Positions 1 through 6,195 of a DNA stretch of 64,000 nt are shown one piece after another. Numbering within the stretch: the first letter of the stretch is position 1; each line of letters starts with the position of its first letter. The notes beneath the pieces are model-generated. The model saw only the letters and a program-made list of their open reading frames with translations, searched no databases and was not told where the DNA came from. The position numbers and the translations under genes were made by a program. Origin of the DNA: Pedobacter cryoconitis (GTDB lineage: Bacteria > Bacteroidota > Bacteroidia > Sphingobacteriales > Sphingobacteriaceae); NCBI RefSeq assembly GCF_014207135.1, contig NZ_JACHCC010000011.1, positions 124,001 through 188,000 of the forward strand, written 5' to 3'.

Positions 1-315
1 CAGGCATTTATATTGGTGGACAAAAATGGGAAAACCGAAAAAATGGTAGGTGCGCTCAGAGATATTACCATCAGAAAGGATTACGAAAAACGATTATTAC
101 GAAAAAATAAAATGCTGAAAGAGATCGCATGGAATAATTCACATGAGATCCGCCGGCCTTTAAGTAATATATTAGGTTTAACAGAACTCATGAATGCAGA
201 CCCGGATACTCCCCCCTCACATGCTGAAATGCTGATGATGTTAAGTAAATCAGCTACAGAACTCGATGATATTATTATTAAAATAAACACATCCCTTAAA
301 GACATCAAATTTTAG
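1..315 (+). CDS. PAS/PAC domain protein with C-terminal DHp-like helix, no ATPase domain (5' partial)
   Basis: The reading frame is open to the first base, so the gene starts left of the window. The visible 100+ residues begin in the end of a PAS/PAC module (VGALRDITIRKDYEK), followed by a DHp-like helix with SHEIRRPLSNILGL, which resembles the H-box of HisKA sensor kinases. The protein stops about 65 residues later, with no N, G1 or G2 boxes and therefore no HATPase domain. PAS proteins ending in such a truncated DHp module are familiar in Bacteroidetes (recalled knowledge). They may act as dimerisation or phosphotransfer partners rather than autokinases. It ends convergently with the molybdopterin oxidoreductase gene, 19 bp away. 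Family assignment is good; the role is unknown. Confidence 0.75.
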   Translation, partial: QAFILVDKNGKTEKMVGALRDITIRKDYEKRLLRKNKMLKEIAWNNSHEIRRPLSNILGLTELMNADPDTPPSHAEMLMMLSKSATELDDIIIKINTSLKDIKF

Positions 316-334
316 ACAGCTCTCGTAAAGCCAT

Positions 335-1123
335 TTACAGACCAGAGTAATAATCATACCCCTGCTCGGCCCAGTAATCACGTGGACGCTGGTTACTGAA
401 ATTGATCATCCCAATTCTTTTCAGGTTTTTTATTCCATATTTAACAGGAATGATTAATCTTAAGGGTGCGCCATGTTCTTCAGTTATCGGCTTATCATTC
501 ATCTCATAAGCGAGTATAGTCTGAGGATGTAAAGCACTTTCCATATCCAGTCCTATATAATATTCTCCGTCCGGTGTTTCCATCCCGACATATCCCATCT
601 TAGCCTGGTCGTGTAATTGATAATAATCAATAAAATCAATAAACCTCAGACCCGCCCAATGCTGTATCTGGTCCCAACCTTCCACACATTTAAAATCATA
701 GACAATTTCAGTTTTCGGTAAGGCCTTCAGGTCTTCGATATTGATCTTCAACACCTCTCCTTTCTTTTTAACTAAGGATAACTGCCATCTGGATACATCA
801 AAACTCTCATCCGTTAATCCAATGTCACTATTTACTCTAACCACCCTGGCGGCTCTCTCTTTTGGATAGGTTTTGACCACATGGTCATTGCTAAAGATTC
901 TCCTGAAAAACAACTCAGTTTTATTCAGTGCCCTTCGCAATGGCTGACGTGCCCCGCCTGTAATTCCGGCCTTTTCTTCCGGCGAATTATAAAGCCATTT
1001 CCAGCCACCGAAAGCTGCCCCGCCAGCTACAAAAAAGGTAGCGAATGATATAAAATTACGCCGTTTGATTTTCTTCTCTATGCTCAGTTCAACTGGCTGA
1101 GGTTTATTTGCGGTCGTTTTCAT
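335..1123 (-). CDS. Molybdopterin-dependent oxidoreductase, MsrP/YedY-like
   Basis: 262 aa with a twin-arginine-type N-terminus (KRRNFIS followed by a hydrophobic stretch, residues 20-40), so it is probably exported folded with its cofactor. The sulfite-oxidase-type Moco domain follows. Cys146 in FKCVEGW is the expected molybdenum ligand, and EHGAPLRLIIPVKYG near the C-terminus is the conserved pterin-binding segment. CVEGW is closer to YedY/MsrP than to true sulfite oxidases. By family knowledge such enzymes reduce methionine sulfoxide or other S- and N-oxides in the periplasm. It is the last gene of a three-gene operon, overlapping the cytochrome b gene by 20 bp; that protein probably delivers its electrons. 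The physiological substrate is inferred, not shown. Confidence 0.85.
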   Translation of the reverse strand: MKTTANKPQPVELSIEKKIKRRNFISFATFFVAGGAAFGGWKWLYNSPEEKAGITGGARQPLRRALNKTELFFRRIFSNDHVVKTYPKERAARVVRVNSDIGLTDESFDVSRWQLSLVKKKGEVLKINIEDLKALPKTEIVYDFKCVEGWDQIQHWAGLRFIDFIDYYQLHDQAKMGYVGMETPDGEYYIGLDMESALHPQTILAYEMNDKPITEEHGAPLRLIIPVKYGIKNLKRIGMINFSNQRPRDYWAEQGYDYYSGL

Positions 1124-1868
1124 CTGATTTTTTTGTTTTATCAGTTACCTGAGGTTTCTTTACTATTTTCTTTGGCTTCGGCTGTACCTTTTTAATTGCA
1201 GGTACAGGCACAGGTTCTAATTCCTTCACTTCAAAACCAGAGATCACGGACCTGAAGTTATTCCACCCGGCAAGCACAACCTGCATCACATGGATCATAA
1301 AAAACAGGACATAACCAAGAGTCAGTACAAAATGAATAATCCTTGCAAAATGATAACCTCCACATATCCAGGTCAACCAGTATAACTGCACTGGTTTGTA
1401 GATAGCAAGACCAGTGATTACAGAACCAAAACCCATGATAATAATAGCAGTATAGGCAATCCGCTGAGCTGCATTATATTTTTTCTGCGGAGGACTGAAT
1501 TTCCTGATATGGAGATCATGTAAAAGTACCTGCCAGGCTTCTTTAAAAGAGTGGCGGTTGGGAACCAGCTGTCTCCATTCTCCAGAGATCAGTGTATACA
1601 ACAAGTAAAAGATTCCATTTAAGGTAAAAAACCACATAAACAAGAAATGGAAGGCCATTCCTTCTGCCAACCGGGCTGGGATATGCAGCAACTTATAGAA
1701 CCAGTCTGGAAAGAAATGAATAAAGGTATACCCAAATATCTCAATTTTATAGGCATCATTTGCCCAGTAAATTAACATTCCGCTCCAGATCATAACCAGG
1801 AGGATAGGAAAATTCACCCAATGAGTCCAGCGCATCGCTAAAGGATGCTTTTCATGAATCACTTTCAT
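1104..1868 (-). CDS. Cytochrome b561-type membrane protein (electron donor)
   Basis: 254 aa with about four membrane helices. Histidines sit at the usual b-heme positions of the Ni-hydrogenase/formate-dehydrogenase cytochrome b561 family: HPLAMRWTHW at the N-terminus, and ARIIHF and FMIHVMQ in the last helices. A Lys/Pro-rich cytoplasmic tail (KKVQPKPKKIVKKP) follows. It overlaps both neighbours (ATGA overlap with the DUF1223 gene, 20 bp with the Moco gene), indicating translational coupling. Its likely job is passing quinol electrons to the exported molybdoenzyme, as MsrQ does for MsrP, although it does not look like an MsrQ homologue. Confidence 0.85.
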   Translation of the reverse strand: MKVIHEKHPLAMRWTHWVNFPILLVMIWSGMLIYWANDAYKIEIFGYTFIHFFPDWFYKLLHIPARLAEGMAFHFLFMWFFTLNGIFYLLYTLISGEWRQLVPNRHSFKEAWQVLLHDLHIRKFSPPQKKYNAAQRIAYTAIIIMGFGSVITGLAIYKPVQLYWLTWICGGYHFARIIHFVLTLGYVLFFMIHVMQVVLAGWNNFRSVISGFEVKELEPVPVPAIKKVQPKPKKIVKKPQVTDKTKKSDENDRK

Positions 1869-2635
1869 TTGTATCTTGTTGCTGCAATAATTTCACCGTC
1901 AGTATCATGCTGTAAAAAGGCAATCAATCCATATTTTGCAGCATCCGTATGCTGTGGAATATCCAGACTGGCTGTCCCGCTGTTCTTACCGTTAAGAGGA
2001 ATCTGTTTGAGCTGACGTACTATTTGAATATGTGACAATAGATGACCACCGTTTTCTCCGCTTTTAACTCTCGTCTGTGCCGAATGCTGTACAAGAGCCA
2101 GCAGCAAATCCGTATGCCCGTCTGCTCCGTTTGCCTGGTAGTGTAACCTGAATTGTCTGCCACTTGTATCCACCTGATCCAGTATTAATTTTGCTGCAGA
2201 GATCTTTCGTAAACTGCTCTTAATCGCGTTTCGTAAAGTGGTTTCTTCCGATCCGACAAACTCCTGCTGTCCGTTCACCACTATCTGAGGTGTATATACA
2301 GATCTCAGGTTCAGCCAGCTGGCATATTGATTTTGTCTTTTGGAATAATCCGCATTACTATATACGTCTTTCCAGCCCAGACGGTTCCAGTAATCAACAT
2401 GAAAAGCTAAGATATAAACTGGCTGACCTGTCTCCTCCCGTTGTATTCTGGCGACCAGTTCATCGGCTGGAGGACAGCTTGAACAACCTTCAGAAGTAAA
2501 AAGTTCAATTAATGCAAATCCTTTATCATTATTCCCGACAGCTGTCTTGCGAAAACTGGCAATTGCAATTGCACCCGATAATAGTATAGCAGTACCCAGA
2601 CAGCCGACTATAAAAAATATTTTGATTACTTTCAT
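1865..2635 (-). CDS. DUF1223 family thioredoxin-like exported protein
   Basis: 256 aa. An N-terminal hydrophobic segment (residues 5-27) serves as signal or anchor. The DUF1223 core starts with FALIELFTSEGCSSCPPAD, where Cys51 and Cys54 form a CxxC redox motif in a thioredoxin-like fold. The family's biochemical role is not established; position suggests a periplasmic thiol redox function. It is the first gene of the operon with cytochrome b and the Moco oxidoreductase. On the minus strand it is preceded by an ECF-type promoter (TTGTAAGG, 15 bp, CGACAA) that is divergent from the sigma factor's own promoter, so it should be induced by that sigma factor. Confidence 0.85.
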   Translation of the reverse strand: MKVIKIFFIVGCLGTAILLSGAIAIASFRKTAVGNNDKGFALIELFTSEGCSSCPPADELVARIQREETGQPVYILAFHVDYWNRLGWKDVYSNADYSKRQNQYASWLNLRSVYTPQIVVNGQQEFVGSEETTLRNAIKSSLRKISAAKLILDQVDTSGRQFRLHYQANGADGHTDLLLALVQHSAQTRVKSGENGGHLLSHIQIVRQLKQIPLNGKNSGTASLDIPQHTDAAKYGLIAFLQHDTDGEIIAATRYK

Positions 2636-2651
2636 GATAAGATTTCCTTAT

Positions 2652-2680
2652 TTGTCGGCTTGTATAGTAAATCCTTACAA
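2652..2680 (-). promoter_or_regulatory. ECF sigma promoter for DUF1223-cytb-Moco operon
   Basis: On the minus strand, TTGTAAGG (2680-2673) is followed after exactly 15 bp by CGACAA (2657-2652), 17 bp before the ATG at 2635. The same two boxes with the same spacer precede the sigma gene and the Met-rich peptide gene. Assignment to the adjacent ECF sigma is an inference from repetition and synteny. Confidence 0.75.
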
Positions 2681-2703
2681 TAAATTTAAACAAATTGTAA
2701 GGA
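2672..2703. repeat. Inverted repeat formed by two back-to-back -35 boxes
   Basis: TCCTTACAAT (2672-2681) and ATTGTAAGGA (2694-2703) are a perfect 10-bp inverted repeat with a 12-bp AT-rich centre. Each arm is the -35 element of one of the divergent ECF promoters, so the symmetry comes from the divergent promoter arrangement. A dimeric repressor site remains an alternative. Confidence 0.8.
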
Positions 2704-2723
2704 ACAGTCTAATTGCCCGACTA
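2695..2723 (+). promoter_or_regulatory. Autoregulatory ECF sigma promoter
   Basis: TTGTAAGG (2695-2702), a 15-bp spacer, then CGACTA (2718-2723), 19 bp upstream of the ATG at 2743. Because a TTG at 2713 falls inside this promoter, the ATG at 2743 is the better start of the sigma gene. The match to the two other local copies implies autoregulation. Confidence 0.75.
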
Positions 2724-2742
2724 CTATAATTTATCATCTTCT

Positions 2743-3348
2743 ATGTCCAGTCAAAAACATACAGAATCTTCATCGTCCGAAACGCATACTATTGATCCGC
2801 ACCTATGGGTAACTCATCATGCAGACTACCTTTACAACTATGCAATTACAAGGATTAACGAAGAAGAGCAGGCAAGAGATCTTGTCCAGGAAACTTTTCT
2901 GGCAGCACTGGAAAGAATAGACCGCTTTGAAGGGAGAAGTACTGAGCGTACCTGGTTAACTGCTATTTTAAAAAACAAGATTATAGACATCTACCGCAAA
3001 AAGTCTTCTGGTCTGAAGAATATCACCATAGACAGCGGTGCAGAACAAAATGACCAGGATTTTTTCGATCCAGATGATGGTCACTGGAAGAAAGCACACA
3101 GGCCTCAGCCATTTGGAATAGAAGATACAACGGATGCTTTGAACGCTAAAGAATTCAATTCTATCTTGAAAAGATGTATGCAGAAACTTCCTGGGCTCTG
3201 GTTATCCGTTTTTACGATGAAACATATGGACGATGAGTCCACAGATTTTATTTGCAGCGAACTGAAAGTGACCCCTTCAAATTTCTGGGTAATTATCCAC
3301 CGGGCAAAACTAAACCTGAGAGCCTGTCTGCAAAAAAACTGGATTTAA
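2743..3348 (+). CDS. ECF-family RNA polymerase sigma factor
   Basis: 201 aa from the ATG at 2743. An in-frame TTG lies 10 codons upstream but would sit inside the promoter. Region 2 is recognisable (HADYLYNYAITRINEEEQARDLVQ, then ETFLAALERIDRFEG and TWLTAILKNKIIDIYRKK). After an acidic linker with FFDPDDGHWKK comes region 4 (LPGLWLSVFTMKHMDDESTDFICSELKVTPSNFWVIIHRAKLNLR). FDPDDGHW-type linkers are typical of one subgroup of ECF factors paired with small zinc-finger anti-sigmas (recalled). The anti-sigma candidate lies 10 bp downstream. The regulon probably includes both divergent arms. Confidence 0.92.
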   Translation: MSSQKHTESSSSETHTIDPHLWVTHHADYLYNYAITRINEEEQARDLVQETFLAALERIDRFEGRSTERTWLTAILKNKIIDIYRKKSSGLKNITIDSGAEQNDQDFFDPDDGHWKKAHRPQPFGIEDTTDALNAKEFNSILKRCMQKLPGLWLSVFTMKHMDDESTDFICSELKVTPSNFWVIIHRAKLNLRACLQKNWI

Positions 3349-3358
3349 AGAAACTGAT

Positions 3359-3634
3359 ATGAGCGCGCTAAAAAACATTATATATAACTGCAGGAAAGCT
3401 ACTTTTCTGATTGAAAAGAAACAGCTGTCCCCCCTTACCTTTCAAGAAAAAGTAGAATTAAGAATTCACCTGACTGGCTGTTCTTTTTGCAGGTTATTTC
3501 AAAAACAGAGCATCAGTATAAACCTGATGGTACATGAGCTTTTTCATACAGCAAAGCCTACAGAAAGAGGACTGGATGAGACCTATAAAAAAGAGTTACA
3601 GGAACGCATAGAAAATGAGTTGAATAAAAATTAG
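3359..3634 (+). CDS. Small zinc-finger (ZAS/zf-HC2-like) anti-sigma factor
   Basis: 91 aa, soluble, no membrane helix. It has the H-x3-C-x2-C signature of zinc-binding anti-sigma domains (His37, Cys41, Cys44 in HLTGCSFC), with a further Cys11. In ZAS proteins such as RsrA, oxidation of the zinc-bound thiols releases the sigma factor. By analogy this protein is a plausible direct sensor of an oxidant acting on thiols. It begins 10 bp after the sigma gene and is surely co-transcribed. The rest of the protein is poorly conserved, so the identification rests on motif and position. Confidence 0.75.
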   Translation: MSALKNIIYNCRKATFLIEKKQLSPLTFQEKVELRIHLTGCSFCRLFQKQSISINLMVHELFHTAKPTERGLDETYKKELQERIENELNKN

Positions 3635-3640
3635 AATTTA

Positions 3641-3669
3641 TTGTAAGGTCTGTCCATGGTCTGCGACTA
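3641..3669 (+). promoter_or_regulatory. ECF sigma promoter for the Met-rich peptide gene
   Basis: TTGTAAGG (3641-3648), 15-bp spacer, CGACTA (3664-3669), 29 bp before the ATG at 3699. It is identical in both boxes and spacing to the sigma gene's promoter. The peptide and probably the peroxiredoxin can thus be transcribed strongly on their own. Confidence 0.75.
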
Positions 3670-3698
3670 AGGGAGAAACATTCACAAAATTTAAAATC

Positions 3699-3962
3699 AT
3701 GAAAACTCAGAATCTAAGATCAAACCTAAAAAAAGGCATAATGGCCGCAGTCATCACCTTTTGTTTTGCAATCACTACTCAGACCAAAGCAGCTGAACAC
3801 CCATTACAAAAAGACACTACAAAAATGGCATCATCTAAAATGAGTAAAATGTCAAAAGGTAAAATGAGTTCAAAAAAGATGGATAAAATGGCCCCTTCTA
3901 AAATGTCAAAAAGCAAAATGAACACAAAAAAGGTGGATAAGATGGCACCTTCCAAAATGTAA
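3699..3962 (+). CDS. Exported Met/Lys-rich repeat peptide (MXKDX-like, MrpX-like)
   Basis: 87 aa. A Sec signal peptide (about residues 1-32, ending TQTKAA) precedes a 55-residue mature chain built of short repeats such as SKM, KKMDKMAPSKM and SKSKM. It contains ten methionines, every one preceded by lysine, no cysteine, and almost no hydrophobic residues besides Met, so it should be unfolded. Similar low-complexity exported peptides are named pentapeptide MXKDX repeat proteins. In Azospira the functionally analogous MrpX acts as a sacrificial periplasmic methionine sink for hypochlorite, regenerated by a YedY-type reductase. The same partners surround this gene, so that role is inferred. Metal binding by Met residues is the main alternative. 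Confidence 0.8.
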   Translation: MKTQNLRSNLKKGIMAAVITFCFAITTQTKAAEHPLQKDTTKMASSKMSKMSKGKMSSKKMDKMAPSKMSKSKMNTKKVDKMAPSKM

Positions 3963-3973
3963 GATATTCAACG

Positions 3974-4009
3974 AAATATCCTGGAGGCTCAGGTCTCCGG
4001 GATATTTTT
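3974..4009 (+). terminator. Hairpin terminator/attenuator after the Met-rich peptide gene
   Basis: AAATATCCTGGAG and CTCCGGGATATTT pair (one G-U) around an 8-nt loop, followed by a short T-run. It lies between the peptide stop and the peroxiredoxin ATG 13 bp further on, so it probably limits rather than abolishes read-through. Confidence 0.7.
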
Positions 4010-4021
4010 AAAACATAAATA

Positions 4022-4600
4022 ATGAAACAATTTGTACTCCTCATCACTACAATACTATTTACCCTCAGCCTGGCTGCACAAACCGGAAAAAAAACAGGTG
4101 ATAAAGCCCCTCAGTTTTCGGCCAGAGACAATGCAGGCAAAACTATTGATCTTAAACAATTACTGAAATCGCATAAATCTGTAGTTTTATTTTTTTACCG
4201 CGGACAGTGGTGTCCCTATTGCAATCTGCATATCAAACAATTACAGGACTCTCTTCAACTGCTTACGGCCAAAGGAGCGTATGTCATTGGTGTCACTCCC
4301 GAAACCGGAGAGAATATTACTAAAACTATTGAGAAAACCCATGCTTCCTTTTCTATCATACAAGACAAAGGGTATAAAATCATGACAGCCTATAATGTAA
4401 AATTTGTCATGGATGAGGGTTTAGTTACTAAATACAAAGGATATGGTGTAGATCTGAATAAAAACAATGGAAACTCAGATCATGTCCTACCCGTTCCGGC
4501 AACCTATATCATAGACCATACCGGAAAGATATCTTTTGTTCATTTCGATAAAGACTACAAAAAACGAGCAGCAGTATCCACTTTACTGAAACAGCTTTAA
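4022..4600 (+). CDS. Exported peroxiredoxin (AhpC/TSA-like)
   Basis: 192 aa. Signal peptide (residues 1-19, LFTLSLAAQ) followed by a thioredoxin-fold peroxiredoxin domain. The active-site region is FFYRGQWCPYCNLHIKQL, with Cys64 as probable peroxidatic Cys and Cys67 as a CxxC partner. The C-terminal part has the usual ATYIIDHTGKISFVHFD strand. It should reduce peroxides or act as a thiol oxidoreductase in the periplasm. It lies 59 bp after the Met-rich peptide gene behind a hairpin, so it may be partly driven by the same ECF promoter; no separate promoter was recognised. Confidence 0.85.
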   Translation: MKQFVLLITTILFTLSLAAQTGKKTGDKAPQFSARDNAGKTIDLKQLLKSHKSVVLFFYRGQWCPYCNLHIKQLQDSLQLLTAKGAYVIGVTPETGENITKTIEKTHASFSIIQDKGYKIMTAYNVKFVMDEGLVTKYKGYGVDLNKNNGNSDHVLPVPATYIIDHTGKISFVHFDKDYKKRAAVSTLLKQL

Positions 4601-4638
4601 TTCAAAACAAGTGCCCGGATCCGGGCACTTGTTTTGAA
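4601..4638. terminator. Perfect 38-bp palindromic terminator
   Basis: Arms of 19 bp (4601-4619 and 4620-4638, centred on GGATCC) are perfectly complementary, with GTGCCCGGA inside and AAAACAA/TTGTTTT at the base, directly after the peroxiredoxin stop. It can terminate in either direction. Confidence 0.85.
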
Positions 4639-4669
4639 GAATAAGACCAGGGGTCTGAATGTACTTTGG

Positions 4670-4724
4670 TTCGGACTTTGTTCGGAGATTGTTCGGATTT
4701 TGTTCGAACAACATTCGAACGGAA
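4670..4724. repeat. Five 11-bp tandem repeats (TTCGGANNNTG-like)
   Basis: Units starting at 4670, 4681, 4692, 4703 and 4714 read TTCGGACTTTG, TTCGGAGATTG, TTCGGATTTTG, TTCGAACAACA and TTCGAACGGAA. The first three are near identical and the last two keep TTCGAAC. The 11-bp period is close to one helical turn. The array sits between the peroxiredoxin terminator and the end of the solute-binding protein gene. Function unknown. Confidence 0.8.
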
Positions 4725-4780
4725 TTGAAGAAAACACGAATGTGATCTGAACCAATTACCTGTATGAGTAAAACCTAATA

Positions 4781-5698
4781 TTAAGGCAGATCAAATCCGT
4801 ACTTCTTGTAAACAGCATTCGCTTCTGCACTAACCAGGAACTTCATAAAGTCCTTAGCTGCCTGTGGATGCGGTGCATTTTTCAGCTCCCCGGCAATATA
4901 TTGTGCATGAATATTTTCCTTTTCCGGGATTTCAATCATTTCGACAGGATGATTGATCATTTTCTGATAATAAGCTTCACTGTACCATACCGGAGCAGCG
5001 TCACTCTGATTATATAAAATCCGCATCGGTGACTGACGGTGATGGATTTGCGTAAGATAGGTAGACTGGTCTTTCACTTTGGTTTTCATTACCGCTGTCT
5101 TTAATTGTTCACCACCCGCCTTAACATAGGCTTCCTCAATACGTTTACCAATACCTTCGAAATCAGGGTTCGGCATACTTATCCTTAGATCTTTACTTCC
5201 CAAATCTTTTAACCCTTTAACTTTCTTCGGATTACCTTTCTGCACCAGGATCGCCAATTTGTTTCTTGCATATAAGGCCGTTTGACTGAACCATTCCGGT
5301 GTCTGGTCAATCCGGTTTTTACCGGCAGTGTAAACATCCGGTTTTAATGTGATCCTGAGATTTCCAATCACTATACTTCCTGTTTCAATCTGTCTGGCCA
5401 GTATGCCAGGAGGCAGAGTTTCAGCAAATACCCGCTGATATTGAGGATAAGCCTTTTTAAAAGCAGCAATCAGATCGTCAATGCACATGAACTGATTACC
5501 CGCAAAAAACACAACCAGCTGCGGATCATTAATATCCCCAAACAAATCCGGGACATTATCAACACCTGGCACTGTAAACTGCAATGCACTTTCAGGAGGA
5601 GTATTCCAGGGAGGATCAAAACGGTGTTCCTGAGCTATAGCTGCTTCAGAAAGACAAAACATCGCAGCAATACCAAAAATTATATAGTTTAATTTCAT
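4781..5698 (-). CDS. Periplasmic solute-binding protein (type 2, ModA/sulfate-binding-like), orphan
   Basis: 305 aa with a signal peptide (residues 1-22, ending AAIAQ). The core resembles periplasmic binding protein type 2 folds for oxyanions: LVVFFAGNQFMCIDDLIAAFKKAYP at the N-terminus, LAILVQKGNPKKVKGLKDL in the middle, then HPQAAKDFMKFLVSAEANAVYKKYGF at the C-terminus. No permease or ATPase gene is nearby, so it is unlikely to serve a normal ABC importer here. It is the third gene of an operon with an exported DsrE protein and a TsdA-like cytochrome. A role in binding a sulfur oxyanion or delivering metal oxyanion is conjecture. Confidence 0.7.
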   Translation of the reverse strand: MKLNYIIFGIAAMFCLSEAAIAQEHRFDPPWNTPPESALQFTVPGVDNVPDLFGDINDPQLVVFFAGNQFMCIDDLIAAFKKAYPQYQRVFAETLPPGILARQIETGSIVIGNLRITLKPDVYTAGKNRIDQTPEWFSQTALYARNKLAILVQKGNPKKVKGLKDLGSKDLRISMPNPDFEGIGKRIEEAYVKAGGEQLKTAVMKTKVKDQSTYLTQIHHRQSPMRILYNQSDAAPVWYSEAYYQKMINHPVEMIEIPEKENIHAQYIAGELKNAPHPQAAKDFMKFLVSAEANAVYKKYGFDLP

Positions 5699-5735
5699 CT
5701 GTTTATATTATTGTTTTTCGTCTTTTTATACTTTT

Positions 5736-6191
5736 TTAAGGATGTACAATTGCCCAGCCCTGCTGCTGAAGGATAATAATCTCTCCGTTACCACTGGGTG
5801 CATAATTGATAAAATCGTACAAAGTACTTTTTTCAATATGTCTTTCCTTCAGTGTGTTCTCGCATTGTACCAGTAAAACACCCCTGTCCTGCAATTCTTT
5901 TAATGTTTTCTCAAAAACTCCGTTTTTATCATAAACGGCGACCCCATCTCCAAAGGCAACCAATTCCAGCTCCAGTTTCCCCTTAAGGCGAGGGTCATCA
6001 AGCGCATTTTTCATATTCCTCAGTGTACCACCAATTTTCTTTTCATCACCGCTATTCAGCATGTAAACGGCCTTGTAATGTTTCAGGACAGCTTTTGCAC
6101 CGGTATATACTGCCGGTTTTGTCTGTGCAAAACTTGTTTTTACGCCAGCCATTACTACAAGCAGGCTGCAAATCAGGATCATCTTCTTCAT
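5736..6191 (-). CDS. Exported DsrE-family protein
   Basis: 151 aa. A signal peptide (residues 1-22, KTSFAQ) precedes a DsrE/DsrF-like domain (YKAVYMLNSGDEKKIGGTLRNMKNAL; LELVAFGDGVAVY; GVLLVQCENTL). Cys in VQCENTL occupies the position of the persulfide-carrying cysteine in the family. Most characterised DsrE proteins carry sulfur in the cytoplasm; this one should be periplasmic. It starts 4 bp after the TsdA-like cytochrome gene, which points to handling of sulfur intermediates outside the cytoplasm. The exact reaction is unknown. Confidence 0.8.
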   Translation of the reverse strand: MKKMILICSLLVVMAGVKTSFAQTKPAVYTGAKAVLKHYKAVYMLNSGDEKKIGGTLRNMKNALDDPRLKGKLELELVAFGDGVAVYDKNGVFEKTLKELQDRGVLLVQCENTLKERHIEKSTLYDFINYAPSGNGEIIILQQQGWAIVHP

Positions 6192-6195
6192 GTTT

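Noticed and set aside
335-1123. Sulfite dehydrogenase (SorA type)
   Set aside because: The ligand segment reads CVEGW as in YedY/MsrP and the neighbours are oxidant-defence genes; the nearby sulfur operon is separately transcribed.
2724-2732. TATAAT-like sequence before the sigma gene as a housekeeping promoter
   Set aside because: Bacteroidetes housekeeping promoters use a different -7 element, and no matching upstream box is seen; the repeated ECF motif explains the site better.
2713-2742. TTG start extending the first sigma factor by ten residues
   Set aside because: The codon lies within the ECF promoter (spacer and -10 box), so it would not be in the transcript; ATG at 2743 fits.
4670-4724. 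11-bp array as a CRISPR
   Set aside because: Units are contiguous with no spacers, far too short, and no cas genes are present.
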